From assembly GCA_026168455.1 (NCBI GenBank), contig JANSJX010000017.1:186001-250000 (forward strand): a DNA stretch of 64,000 nt, given 5' to 3'. The DNA is from Theocolax elegans. Lineage: Eukaryota > Arthropoda > Insecta > Hymenoptera > Cerocephalidae. Below are positions 28,141 to 42,000 of this stretch, piece after piece (positions within the stretch are counted from its first letter, which is position 1; each line of letters opens with the position of its first letter). A program made the translations under genes and the position numbers. Below the pieces are notes generated by a model, which made no database searches, was not told the origin of the DNA, and was given only the letters and a program-made list of their open reading frames with translations.

Positions 28141-31100
28141 GCACCTTGATTGCAATCGTTTGCACCTTGATTGCAATCGTTTGCACCTTGATTGCAATCG
28201 TTTGCACATTGATTGCACATGATTGCAATCGGTTGCACCTTAAAAGCAATCGTTTGCACCTTGATTGCAATCGTTTGCACCTTAAAAGCAATTGTTTGCA
28301 CATTGATTGCAATCGTTTGCACAATGATTGCAATCGTTTGCACATTGATTGCAATCGTTTGCACATTGATTGCAATCGTTTGCACATTAATTGCAATCGT
28401 TTGCACCTTGATAGCATCGTTTGCACATTGATTGCAATAGTTTGCACCTTGATTGCAATCGTTTGCACCTCAAAAGCAATCGTTTGCACCTTGATTGCAT
28501 CGTTTGCACCTTAAAAGCAATCGTTTGCACCTTGATTGCATCGTTTGCACCTTAAAAGCAATCGTTTGCACCTTGATAGCATCGTTTGCACCTAGACAGC
28601 ATCGTTTACACATTGATTGCAATCGTTTGCACCTTGATTGGAATCGTGTGCACATTGATTGCAATCGTTTGCACATTGATTGCAATCGTTTGCAGCTTAA
28701 AAGCAATTGTTTGCACATTGATTGCAATCGTTTGCACAATGATTGCAATGGTTTGCACATTGATTGCAATCGTTTGCACATTGATTGCAATCGTTTGCAC
28801 CTTGATTGGAATCGTTTGCACATTGATTGCAATCGTTTACGCATTGATTGCAATCGGTTGCACCTTAAAAGCAATCGTTTGCACCTTGATTGCAATCGTT
28901 TGCACATTGATTGCAAACGTTTGCACATTGATTGCAATCGTTTGCACCTTGATTGCAATCGTTTGCACCTTGATTGGAATCGTTTGCACATTGATTGCAA
29001 TCGTTTACGCATTGATTGCAATCGGTTGCACCTTAAAAGCAATCGTTTGCACCTTGATTGCAATCGTTTGCACCTTAAAAGCAATCGTTTGCACCTTGAT
29101 AGCAATCCTTTGCACATTGATTGCATTCGTTTGCACATTGATTGCAATCGTTTGCACCTTGATAGCAATCTTTTGCACCTTGATTGCAATCGTTTGTGCC
29201 TTGATTGTAATCGATTGCACATTGATTGCAATCGTTTGAGCCTTGATTGCAATCGTTTGCACCTTAAAAGCAATCGATTGCACATTGATTGCAATCGTTT
29301 GCATCTTGATAGAATCGTTTGCACCTTGACAGCATCGTTTGCACCTTGATTGCAATCGTTGGCACTTGATTGCAATTGTTTGCAACTTGATTGCAACCGC
29401 TTGCACCTTGACTACAATCGTTTGCACCTTGATTGCAATCGTTTGAACCTTGATTGCAATCGTTTGCACATTGATTGCCATCGTTTGCACATTGATTGCA
29501 ATCGTTTGTACCTTAGTTGCAATTGTTTGCTCCTTGATTGCAATCGTTTACACATTAATTGCAATCGTTTGCGCCTTGATTGCAATCGTTTGCACATTGA
29601 TTGCAATCGTTTGCGCCTTGATTGCAATCGTTTGCACCTTAAAAGCAATCGTTTGCACATTGATTGCAATCGTTTGCACATTGATTGCAATCGTTTGCAC
29701 ATTGATTGCAATTGTTTGAACCTTGATTGCAATCGGTTGCACCTTAAAAGCAATCGTTTGCACCTTGATTGCAATCGTTTGCACCTTAAAAGCAATCGTT
29801 TGCACCTTGATAGCAATCCTTTGCACCTTGATTGCAATCGTTTGCACATTGATTGCAATCGTTTGCACCTTAAAAGCAATTGTTTGCACATTGATTGCAA
29901 TCGTTTGCACAATGATTGCAATCGTTTGCACATTGATTGCAATCGTTTGCACATTGATTGCAATCGGTTGCACCTTAAAAGCAATCGTTTGCACCTTGAT
30001 TGCAATCGTTTGCACCTTGATTGCAATCGTTTGCACCTTGATTGCAATCGTTTGCACATTGATTGCACATTGATTGCAATCGGTTGCACCTTAAAAGCAA
30101 TCGTTTGCACCTTGATTGCAATCGTTTGCACCTTAAAAGCAATTGTTTGCACATTGATTGCAATCGTTTGCACAATGATTGCAATCGTTTGCACATTGAT
30201 TGCAATCGTTTGCACATTGATTGCAATCGTTTGCACATTAATTGCAATCGTTTGCACCTTGATAGCATCGTTTGCACATTGATTGCAATAGTTTGCACCT
30301 TGATTGCAATCGTTTGCACCTCAAAAGCAATCGTTTGCACCTTGATTGCATCGTTTGCACCTTAAAAGCAATCGTTTGCACCTTGATTGCATCGTTTGCA
30401 CCTTAAAAGCAATCGTTTGCACCTTGATAGCATCGTTTGCACCTAGACAGCATCGTTTACACATTGATTGCAATCGTTTGCACCTTGATTGGAATCGTGT
30501 GCACATTGATTGCAATCGTTTGCACATTGATTGCAATCGTTTGCAGCTTAAAAGCAATTGTTTGCAAATTGATTGCAATCGTTTGCACAATGATTGCAAT
30601 GGTTTGCACATTGATTGCAATCGTTTGCACATTGATTGCAATCGTTTGCACCTTGATTGGAATCGTTTGCACATTGATTGCAATCGTTTACGCATTGATT
30701 GCAATCGGTTGCACCTTACAAGCAATCGTTTGCACCTTGATTGCAATCGTTTGCACATTGATTGCAAACGTTTGCACATTGATTGCAATCGTTTGCACCT
30801 TGATTGCAATCGTTGCACCTTGATTGGAATCGTTTGCACATTGATTGCAATCGTTTACGCATTGATTGCAATCGGTTGCACCTTAAAAGCAATCGTTTGC
30901 ACCTTGATTGCAATCGTTTGCACCTTAAAAGCAATCGTTTGCACCTTGATAGCAATCCTTTGCACATTGATTGCATTCGTTTGCACATTGATTGCAATCG
31001 TTTGCACCTTGATAGCATCTTTTGCACCTTGATTGCAATCGTTTGTGCCTTGATTGTAATCGACTGCACATTGATTGCAATCGTTTGAGCCTTGATTGCA

Positions 31101-34100
31101 ATCGTTTGCACCTTAAAAGCAATCGATTGCACATTGATTGCAATCGTTTTGCATCTTGATAGAATCGTTTGCACCTTGACAGCATCGTTTGCAACCTTGA
31201 TTGCAATCGTTTGCACCTTGATTGCAATTGTTTGCAACTTGATTGCAACCGCTTGCACCTTGACTACAATCGTTTGCACCTTGATTGCAATCGTTTGAAC
31301 CTTGATTGCAATCGTTTGCACATTGATTGCCATCGTTTGCACATTGATTGCAATCGTTTGTACCTTAGTTGCAATTGTTTGCTCCTTGATTGCAATCGTT
31401 TACACATTAATTGCAATCGTTTGCGCCTTGATTGCAATCGTTTGCACATTGATTGCAATCGTTTGCGCCTTGATTGCAATCGTTTGCACCTTAAAAGCAA
31501 TCGTTTGCACATTGATTGCAATCGTTTGCACATTGGTTGCAATCGTTTGCATATTGATAGCATCGTTTGCACCTTGATAGCATCGTTTGCACCGTGATTG
31601 CAATCGTTTGCACCTTGATTGCAATTGTTTGCACCTTGATTGCAAACGTTTGCGCATTGATTGCAATCGTTTGCACATTGATTGCAATCGTTTGCACGTT
31701 GGTAGCAATCGTTTGAACATTGATTGCAATCGTTTGCACATTGATTGCAATCGTTTGCACGTTGGTAGCAATCGTTTGAACATTGATTGCAATTGTTTGC
31801 ACATTGATTGCAATTGTTTGAACCTTGATTGCAATCGGTTGCACCTTAAAAGCAATCGTTTGCACCTTGATTGCAATCGTTTGCACCTTAAAAGCAATCG
31901 TTTGCACCTTGATAGCAATCCTTGCACATTGATTGCAATCGTTTGCACATTGATGGCAATCGTTTGCACATTGATTGCAATCGGTTGCACCTTAAAGCAA
32001 TCGTTTGCACCTTGATTGCAATCGTTTGCACATTGATTGCAATCGTTTGCACGTTGATTGCAATCGTTTGCACCTTAAAAGCAATTGTTTGCACATTGAT
32101 TGCAATCGTTTGCACAATGATTGCAATCGTTTGCACATTGATTGCAATCGTTTGCACATTGATTGCAATCGGTTGCACCTTAAAGCAATCGTTTGCACCT
32201 TCATAGGACCGTTTGCACCATAAAAGCAATCGGTTGAACCATGATAGCATCGTTTGCACATTGTTTGCAAACGTTTGCACATTGATTGCAATCGTTTGCA
32301 CCTTGATTGCAATCGTTTGCACCTTGATTGGAATCGTTTGCACATTGATTGCTATCGTTTGCTCCTTGATTGCAATCGTTGGCACCTTGATTGCATCGTT
32401 TGCACATTGATTGCAATCGTTTGCACATTGATTGCAATCGTTTGCACATTGATTGCAATCGGTTGCACCTTAAAAGCAATCGTTTGCACCTTGATTGCAA
32501 TCGTTTGCACCTTAAAAGCAATCGTTTGCACATTGATTGCAAACGTTTGCGCCTTGATTGCAAACGTTTGCACATTGATTGCAATCGTTTGCACATTGTT
32601 TGAAATCGTTTGAAAATTGATTGCAAACGTTTGCACGTTGGTAGCAATCGTTTGAACATTGATTGCAATCGTTTGCACATTGATTGCAATCTTTTGCACC
32701 TTGATTGCAATCGTTTGCACATTGATTGCAATCGATTGCACATTGATTGCAATCGTTTTCGCCTTGATTGCAATCGTTTGCACCATAAAAGCAATCGGTT
32801 GAACCTTGATAGCATCGTTTGCACATTGTTTGCAAACGTTTGCACATTGATTGCAATCGTTTGCACCTTGATTGCAATCGTTTGCACCTTGATTGGAATC
32901 GTTTGCACATTGATTGCTATCGTTTGCTCCTTGATTGCAATCGTTGGCACCTTGATTGCATCGTTTGCACATTGATTGCAATCGTTTGCACCTTGATTGC
33001 AATCGTTTGCACATTGATTGCAATCGTTTGCACATTGATTGCAATCGGTTGCACCTTAAAAGCAATCGTTTGCACCTTGATTGCAATCGTTTGCACCTTA
33101 AAAGCAATCGTTTGCACATTGATTGCAAACGTTTGCGCCTTGATTGCAAACGTTTGCACATTGATTGCAATCGTTTGCACATTGTTTGAAATCGTTTGAA
33201 AATTGATTGCAAACGTTTGCACGTTGGTAGCAATCGTTTGAACATTGATTGCAATCGTTTGCACCTTGATTGCAATCGTTTGCACATTGATTGCGATCGT
33301 TTGCACATTGATTGCCATCGTTTGCACATTGATTGCAATCGTTTGCACATTGATTGCAATCGTTTGCACATTGATTGCAATCGGTTGCACCTTAAAAGCA
33401 ATCGATTGCACATTGATTGCAATCGTTTGCACCTTGATTGCAATCGTTTGCACCTTAAAAGCAATCGTTTGCACCTTGATTGCAATCGTTTGCACCTTGA
33501 TTGCAATCGTTTGCACATTGATTGCGATCGTTTGCACATTGATTGCCATCGTTTGCACATTGATTGCAATCGTTTGCACATTGATTGCAATCGTTTGCAC
33601 ATTGATTGCAATCGGTTGCACCTTAAAAGCAATCGATTGCACATTGATTGCAATCGTTTGCACCTTGATTGCAATCGTTTGCACCTTGATTGCAATCGTT
33701 TGCACATTGATTGCAATCGTTTGCACATTGATTGCAATCGGTTGCACCTTAAAAGCAATTGTTTGCACATTGATTGCAATCGTTTGCACAATGATTGCAA
33801 TCGTTTGCACATTGATTGCAATCGTTTGCACATTGATTGCAATCGGTTGCACCTTAAAAGCAATCGTTTGCACCTTGATTGCAATCGTTTGCACCTTGAT
33901 TGCAATCGTTTGCACATTGATTGCGATCGTTTGCACATTGATTGCCATCGTTTGCACATTGATTGCAATCGTTTGCACCTTAATTGCAATTGTGTGCTCC
34001 TTGATTGCAATCGTTTACACATTAATTGCAATCGTATGCACATTGATTGCAATCATTTGCACATTGATTACAATCGTTTGCACATTGATTGGAATCGTGT

Positions 34101-37100
34101 GCGCATTGATTGCAATCGTTTGCACATTGATTGCTATCGTTTGCACCTTAAAAGCAATCGTTTGCACCTTGATAGCATCGTTTTCACCTTAAAAGCAATC
34201 GTTTGCACCTTATAGCATCGTTTGCACCTTAAAAGCAATCGTTTGCACCTTGATTGCAATCGTTTGCACATTGATTGCAATCGTTTGCACCTTAAAAGCA
34301 ATTGTTTGCACAATGTTTGCAATCGTTTGCACATTGATTGCAATCGTTTGCACATTGATTGCCATCGTTTGCACATTGATTGCAATCGTTTGCACATTGA
34401 TTGCAATCGTTTGCACATTAATTGCAATCGGTTGCACCTTAAAAGCAATTGTTTGCACATTGATTGCAATCGTTTGCACAATGATTGCAATCGTTTGCAC
34501 ATTGATTGCAATCGTTTGCACATTGATTGCAATCGGTTGCACCTTAAAAGCAATCGTTTGCACCTTGATTGCAATCGTTTGCACCTTAAAAGCAATTGTT
34601 TGCACATTGATTGCAATCGTTTGCACAATGATTGCAATCGTTTGCACATTGATTGCAATCGTTTGCACATTGATTGCAATCGTTTGCACATTAATTGCAA
34701 TCGTTTGCACCTTGATAGCATCGTTTGCACATTGATTGCAATCGTTTGCACCTTGATTGCAATCGTTTGCACCTCAAAAGCAATCGTTTGCACCTTGATT
34801 GCATCGTTTGCACCTTAAAAGCAATCGTTTGCACCTTGATTGCATCGTTTGCACCTTAAAAGCAATCGTTTGCACCTTGATAGCATCGTTTGCACCTAGA
34901 CAGCATCGTTTACACATTGATTGCAATCGTTTGCACCTTGATTGGAATCGTGTGCACATTGATTGCAATCGTTTGCACATTGATTGCAATCGTTTGCAGC
35001 TTAAAAGCAATTGTTGCACATTGATTGCAATCGTTTGCACAATGATTGCAATCGTTTGCACATTGATTGCAATCGTTGCACATTGATTGCAATCGGTTGC
35101 ACCTTAAAAGCAATCGTTTGCACCTTGATTGCAATCGTTTGCACCTTAAAAGCAATTGTTTGCACATTGATTGCAATCGTTTGCACAATGATTGCAATCG
35201 TTTGCACATGATTGCAATCGTTTGCACATTGATTGCAATCGTTTGCACATTAATTGCAATCGTTTGCACCTTGATAGCATCGTTTGCACATTGATTGCAA
35301 TCGTTTGCACTTGATTGCAATCGTTTGCACCTCAAAAGCAATCGTTTGCACCTTGATGCATCGTTTGCACCTTAAAAGCAATCGTTTGCACCTTGATTGC
35401 ATCGTTTGCACCTTAAAAGCAATCGTTTGCACCTTGATAGCATCGTTTGCACCTAGACAGCATCGTTTACACATTGATTGCATCGTTTGCACCTTGATTG
35501 GAATCGTGTGCACATTGATTGCAATCGTTTGCACATTGATTGCAATCGTTTGCAGCTTAAAAGCAATTGTTTGCACATTGATTGCATCGTTTGCACATTG
35601 ATTGCAATCGTTTGCACATTGATTGCAATCGTTTGCACATTGAGTGCAATCGTTTGCACCTTAAAAGCAATTGTTTGCACATTGATTGCAATCGTTTGCA
35701 CCTTGATTGCAATCGTTTGCACATTGATTGCGATCGTTTGCACATTGAATGCCATCGTTTGCACATTGATTGTAATCGTTTGCACCTTAATTGCAATTGT
35801 TTGCTCCTTGATTGCAATCGTTTACACATTAATTGCAATCGTTTGCACATTGATTGCAATCGTTTGCACATTGATTGCAATCGTTTGCACATTGATTGCA
35901 ATCGTTTGCACCTTGATTGCAATCGTTTGCACATTGATTGCAATCGTTTGCACATTAATTGCAATCGTTTGCACCTTGATTGCAATCGTTTGCACATTGA
36001 TTGCAATCGTTTGCACCTTGATTGCAATCGTTTGCACCTTAAAAGCAATCGTTTGCACATTGATTGCAATCGTTTGCACATTGATTGCAATCGTTTGCAC
36101 ATTGATTGCAATCGTTTGCACCTTGATAGCATCGTTTGCACATTGATTGCAATCGTTTGCACATTGATTGCAATCGTTTGCACCTTGATAGCAATCGTTT
36201 GCACCTTGAAAGCAATCTTTTGCACCTTGATAGCAATCGTTTGCACCTTAAAAGCAATTGTTTGCACAATGTTTGCAATCGTTTGCACATTGATTGCAAT
36301 CGGTTGCACCTTAAAAGCAATCGTTTGCACCTTGAATGCAATCGTTTGCACATTGATTGCAATCGTTTGCACATTGATTGCAATCGTTTGCACCTTAAAA
36401 GCAATTGTTTGCACATTGATTGCAATCGTTTGCACAATGATTGCAATCGTTTGCACCTTGATTGCAATAGTTTGCACATTGATTGCAATCGTTTGCACCT
36501 TGATTGCAATCGTTTGCACATTGATTGCAATCGTTTGCACATTGATTGCAATCGGTTGCACCTTAAAAGCAATCGTTTGCACCTTGATTGCAATCGTTTG
36601 CACCTTAAAAGCAATTGTTTGCACATTGATTGCAATCGTTTGCACAATGATTGCAATCGTTTGCACATTGATTGCAATCGTTTGCACATTGATTGCAATC
36701 GTTTGCACATTAATTGCAATCGTTTGCACCTTGATAGCATCGTTTGCACATTGATTGCAATCGTTTGCACCTTGATGCAATCGTTTGCACCTCAAAAGCA
36801 ATCGTTTGCACCTTGATTGCATCGTTTGCACCTTAAAAGCAATCGTTTGCACCTTGATGCATCGTTTGCACCTTAAAAGCAATCGTTTGCACCTTGATAG
36901 CATCGTTTGCACCTAGACAGCATCGTTTACACATTGATTGCAATCGTTTGCACCTTGATTGGAATCGTGTGCACATTGATTGCAATCGTTTGCACATTGA
37001 TTGCAATCGTTTGCAGCTTAAAAGCAATTGTTTGCACATTGATTGCAATCGTTTGCACAATGATTGCAATGGTTTGCACATTGATTGCAATCGTTTGCAC

Positions 37101-39000
37101 ATTGAGTGCAATCGTTTGCACCTTAAAAGCAATTGTTTGCACATTGATTGCATCGTTTGCACCTTGATTGCAATCGTTTGCACATTGATTGCGATCGTTT
37201 GCACATTGAATGCCATCGTTTGCACATTGATTGTAATCGTTTGCACCTTAATTGCAATTGTTTGCTCCTTGATTGCAATCGTTTGCACATTGAATGCCAT
37301 CGTTTGCACATTGATTGCAATCGTTTGCACCTTAAAAGCAATCGTTTGCACCTTGATAGCATCGTTTGCACCTTAAAAGCAATCGTTTGCACCTTGATAG
37401 CATCGTTTGCACATTGATTGCAATCGTTTGCACATTGATTGCAATCGTTTGCACATTGATTGCAATCGTTTGCACCTTGATTGCAATCGTTTGCACCTTG
37501 ATTGGAATCGTGTGCACATTGATTGCAATCGTTTACACATTAATTGCAATCGTTTGCACCTTAATTGCAATTGTTTGCACATTGATTGCAATCGTTTGCA
37601 CCTTAAAAGCAATCGTTTGCACCTTAAAAGCAATCGTTTGCACCTTGATAGCATCGTTTGCACCTTGATTGCAATCGTTTGCACCTTGATTGCAATAGTT
37701 TGCACATTGATTGCAATCGTTTGCACATTGATTGCAATCGTTTGCACATTGATTGCAATCGTTTGCACATTGAATGCCATCGTTTGCACATTGATTGCAA
37801 TCGTTTGCACATTGATTGCAATCGTTTGCACATTGATTGCAATCGTTTGCACCTTGATTGCAATCGTTTGCACCTTGATTGGAATCGTGTGCACATTGAT
37901 TGCAATCGTTTACACATTAATTGCAATCGTTTGCACCTTAAAAGCAATCGTTTGCACCTTGATTGCAATCGTTTGCACCTTAAAAGCAATCGTTTGCACC
38001 TTGATAGCAATCGTTTGCACATTGATTGCAATCGTTTGCACATTGATTGCAATCGTTTGCACATTGATTGCAATCGTTTGCACCTTGATTGCAATCGTTT
38101 GCACCTTGATTGCATCGTTTGCACATTGATTGCAATCGTTTGCACCTTGATTGCAATCGTTTGCACCTCAAAAGCAATCGTTTGCACCTTGATTGCATCG
38201 TTTGCACCTTAAAAGCAATCGTTTGCACCTTGATTGCATCGTTTGCACCTTAAAAGCAATCGTTTGCACCTTGATAGCATCGTTTGCACCTAGACAGCAT
38301 CGTTTACACATTGATTGCAATCGTTTGCACCTTGATTGGAATCGTGTGCACATTGATTGCAATCGTTTGCACATTGATTGCAATCGTTTGCAGCTTAAAA
38401 GCAATTGTTTGCACATTGATTGCAATCGTTTGCACAATGATTGCAATGGTTTGCACATTGATTGCAATCGTTTGCACATTGAGTGCAATCGTTTGCACCT
38501 TAAAAGCAATTGTTTGCACATTGATTGCAATCGTTTGCACCTTGATTGCAATCGTTTGCACATTGATTGCGATCGTTTGCACATTGAATGCCATCGTTTG
38601 CACATTGATTGTAATCGTTTGCACCTTAATTGCAATTGTTTGCTCCTTGATTGCAATCGTTTACACATTAATTGCAATCGTTTGCACATTGATTGCAATC
38701 GTTTGCACATTGATTGCAATCGTTTGCACCTCAAAAGCAATCGTTTGCACCTTGATTGCATCGTTTGCACCTTAAAAGCAATCGTTTGCACCTTGATAGC
38801 ATCGTTTGCACCTTAAAAGCAATCGTTTGCACCTAGACAGCATCGTTTACACATTGATTGCAATCGTTTGCACCTTGATTGGAATCGTGTGCACATTGAT
38901 TGCAATCGTTTGCAAATTGATTGCAATCGTTTGCACGTTAAAAGCAATCGTTTGCACCTTGATAGCATCGTTTGCACCTTAAAAGCAATCGTTTGCACGT
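28140..39000. repeat. satellite domain 7, TTAAAAGC-rich, CCTAGACAGC blocks
   Basis: This domain is rich in CACCTTAAAAGC units. It carries a recurring composite block of alternating GATTGCATCG and TTAAAAGC units followed by CACCTAGACAGCATCG. That marker is at 28,588, 30,439, 34,892, 35,450, 36,910, 38,288 and 38,830, and again at 43,690 and 48,541. Bases about 28,205-28,950 match 30,056-30,800 at an offset near 1,851 bp. Confidence 0.8.
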
Positions 39001-42000
39001 TGATAGCATCGTTTGCACATTGTATGCAATCGTTTGCACCTTAAAAGCAATCGTTTGCACGTTGATAGCATCGTTTGCACATTGTATGCATCGTTTGCAC
39101 CTTGATTGCTATCGTTTGCACCTTGATTGCAATCGTTTGCACCTTAAAAGCAATCTTTTGCACCTTGATAGCAATCGTTTGCACCTTAAAAGCAATCGTT
39201 TGCACCTTAAAAGCAATCGTTTGCACCTTAAAAGCAATCGTTTGCACCTTGATAGCAATCTTTTGCACCTTAAAAGCAATCGTTTGGTTATTGATTGCAA
39301 TCGTTTGCACATTGATTGCAATCGTTTGCCCATTGATTGCAAACGTTTGCGCATTGATTGCATTCGTTTGCACATTGATTGCAAACTATTGCACATTGAT
39401 TGCAAACGTTTGCACATAGTTTGCAACCGCTTGCACCTTGACTACAATCGTTTGCACCTTGATTGCAATCGTTTGCGCATTGATTGCAATCGTTTGCACA
39501 TTGATTGCAATCGTTTGCACGTTGGTAGCAATCGTTTGAACATTGATTGCAAACGTTTGCACATTGAATGCATTCGTTTGCAACTTGATTGCAATTGTTT
39601 GCACCTTAAGAGCAATTGTTGCACCATCATAGGATCGTTTGCACCATAAAAGCAATCGGTTGAACCTTGATAGCATCGTTTGCACATTGTTTGCAATCGT
39701 TTGCACATTGATTGCAACCGTTTGCACCTTGATTGCAATCGTTTGCACCTTGATTGGAATCGTTTGCACATTGATTGGAATCGTTTGCACATTGATTGCA
39801 ATCGTTTGCACATTGATTGCAATCGTTTGCACCTTGATAGCAATCGTTTGCACATTGATTGCAATCGTTCGCACCTTGATTGCAATCGTTTGCGCATTGA
39901 TTGCAATCGTTTGCACATTGATTGCAATCGTTTGCACCTTGATAACAATCTTTTGCACATTGATTGCAATCGTTTGCACCTTGATAACAATCTTTTGCAC
40001 ATTGATTGCAATCGTTTGCACGTTGGTAGCAATCGTTTGAACATTGATTGCAATCGTTTACACATTGAATGCATTCGTTTGCAACTTGATTGCAATTGTT
40101 TGCACCTTAAGAGCAATTGTTGCACCATCATAGGATCGTTTGCACCATAAAAGCAATCGGTTGAACCTTGATAGCATCGTTTGCACATTGTTTGCAATCG
40201 TTTGCACATTGATTGCAACCGTTTGCACCTTGATTGCAATCGTTTGCACCTTGATTGGAATCGTTTGCACATTGATTGGAATCGTTTGCACATTGATTGC
40301 AATCGTTTGCACATTGATTGCATCGTTTGCACCTTGATAGCAATCGTTTGCACATTGATTGCAATCGTTCGCACCTTGATTGCAATCGTTTGCGCATTGA
40401 TTGCAATCGTTTGCACATTGATTGCAATCGTTTGCACCTTGATAACAATCTTTTGCACATTGATTGCAATCGTTTGCACCTTGATAACAATCTTTTGCAC
40501 ATTGATTGCAATCGTTTGCACGTTGGTAGCAATCGTTTGAACATTGATTGCAATTGTTTACACCTTGATTGCAATCGTTTGCACCTTGCTTGCAATCGTT
40601 TGCACCTTGATTGCAATCGTTTGCGCATTGATTGCAATCGTTTGCACATTGATTGCAATCGTTTGCACCTTGATAACAATCTTTTGCACATTGATTGCAA
40701 TCGTTTGCACCTTGATAACAATCTTTTGCACATTGATTGCAATCGTTTGCACGTTGGTAGCAATCGTTTGAACATTGATGCAATCGTTTGCACATTGATT
40801 GCAATTGTTTGCACATTGATTGCAAACGTTGCACATTGAATGCATTCGTTTGCAACTTGATTGCAATTGTTTGCACCTTAAAAGCAATCGTTTGCACCTT
40901 CATAGGATCGTTTGCACCATAAAAGCAATAGGTTGAACCTTGATAGCATCGTTTGCACATTGATTGCAATCGTTTGCACAATGATTGCAATGGTTTGCAC
41001 ATTGATGCAATCGTTTGCACATTGATTGCAATCGTTTGCACCTTGATTGGAATCGTTTGCACATTGATTGCAATCGTTTACGCATTGATTGCAATCGGTT
41101 GCACCTTAAAAGCAATCGTTTGCACCTTGATTGCAATCGTTTGCACATGATTGCAAACGTTGCACATTGATTGCAATCGTTTGCACCTTGATTGCAATCG
41201 TTTGCACCTTGATTGGAATCGTTTGCACATTGATTGCAATCGTTTACGCATTGATTGCAATCGGTTGCACCTTAAAAGCAATCGTTTGCACCTTGATTGC
41301 AATCGTTTGCACCTTAAAAGCAATCGTTTGCACCTTGATAGCAATCCTTTGCACATTGATTGCATTCGTTTGCACATTGATTGCAATCGTTTGCACCTTG
41401 ATAGCAATCTTTTGCACCTTGATTGCAATCGTTTGTGCCTTGATTGTAATCGATTGCACATTGATTGCAATCGTTTGAGCCTTGATTGCAATCGTTTGCA
41501 CCTTAAAAGCAATCGTTTGCACATTGATTGCAATCGTTTGCATCTTGATAGAATCGTTTGCACCTTGACAGCATCGTTTGCACCTTGATTGCAATCGTTT
41601 GCACCTTGATTGCAATTGTTTGCAACTTGATTGCAACCGCTTGCACCTTGACTACAATCGTTTGCACCTGATTGCAATCGTTTGAACCTTGATTGCAATC
41701 GTTTGCACATTGATTGCCATCGTTTGCACATTGATTGCAATCGTTTGTACCTTAGTTGCAATTGTTTGCTCCTTGATTGCAGTCGTTTACACATTAATTG
41801 CAATCGTTTGCACCTTGATTGCAATTGTTTGCACCTTAAAAGCAATCGTTTGCACCTTCATAGGATCGTTTGCACCATAAAAGCAATAGGTTGAACCTTG
41901 ATAGCATCGTTTGCACATTGATTGCAATCGTTTGCACAATGATTGCAATGGTTTGCACATTGATTGCAATCGTTTGCACATTGATTGCAATCGTTTGCAC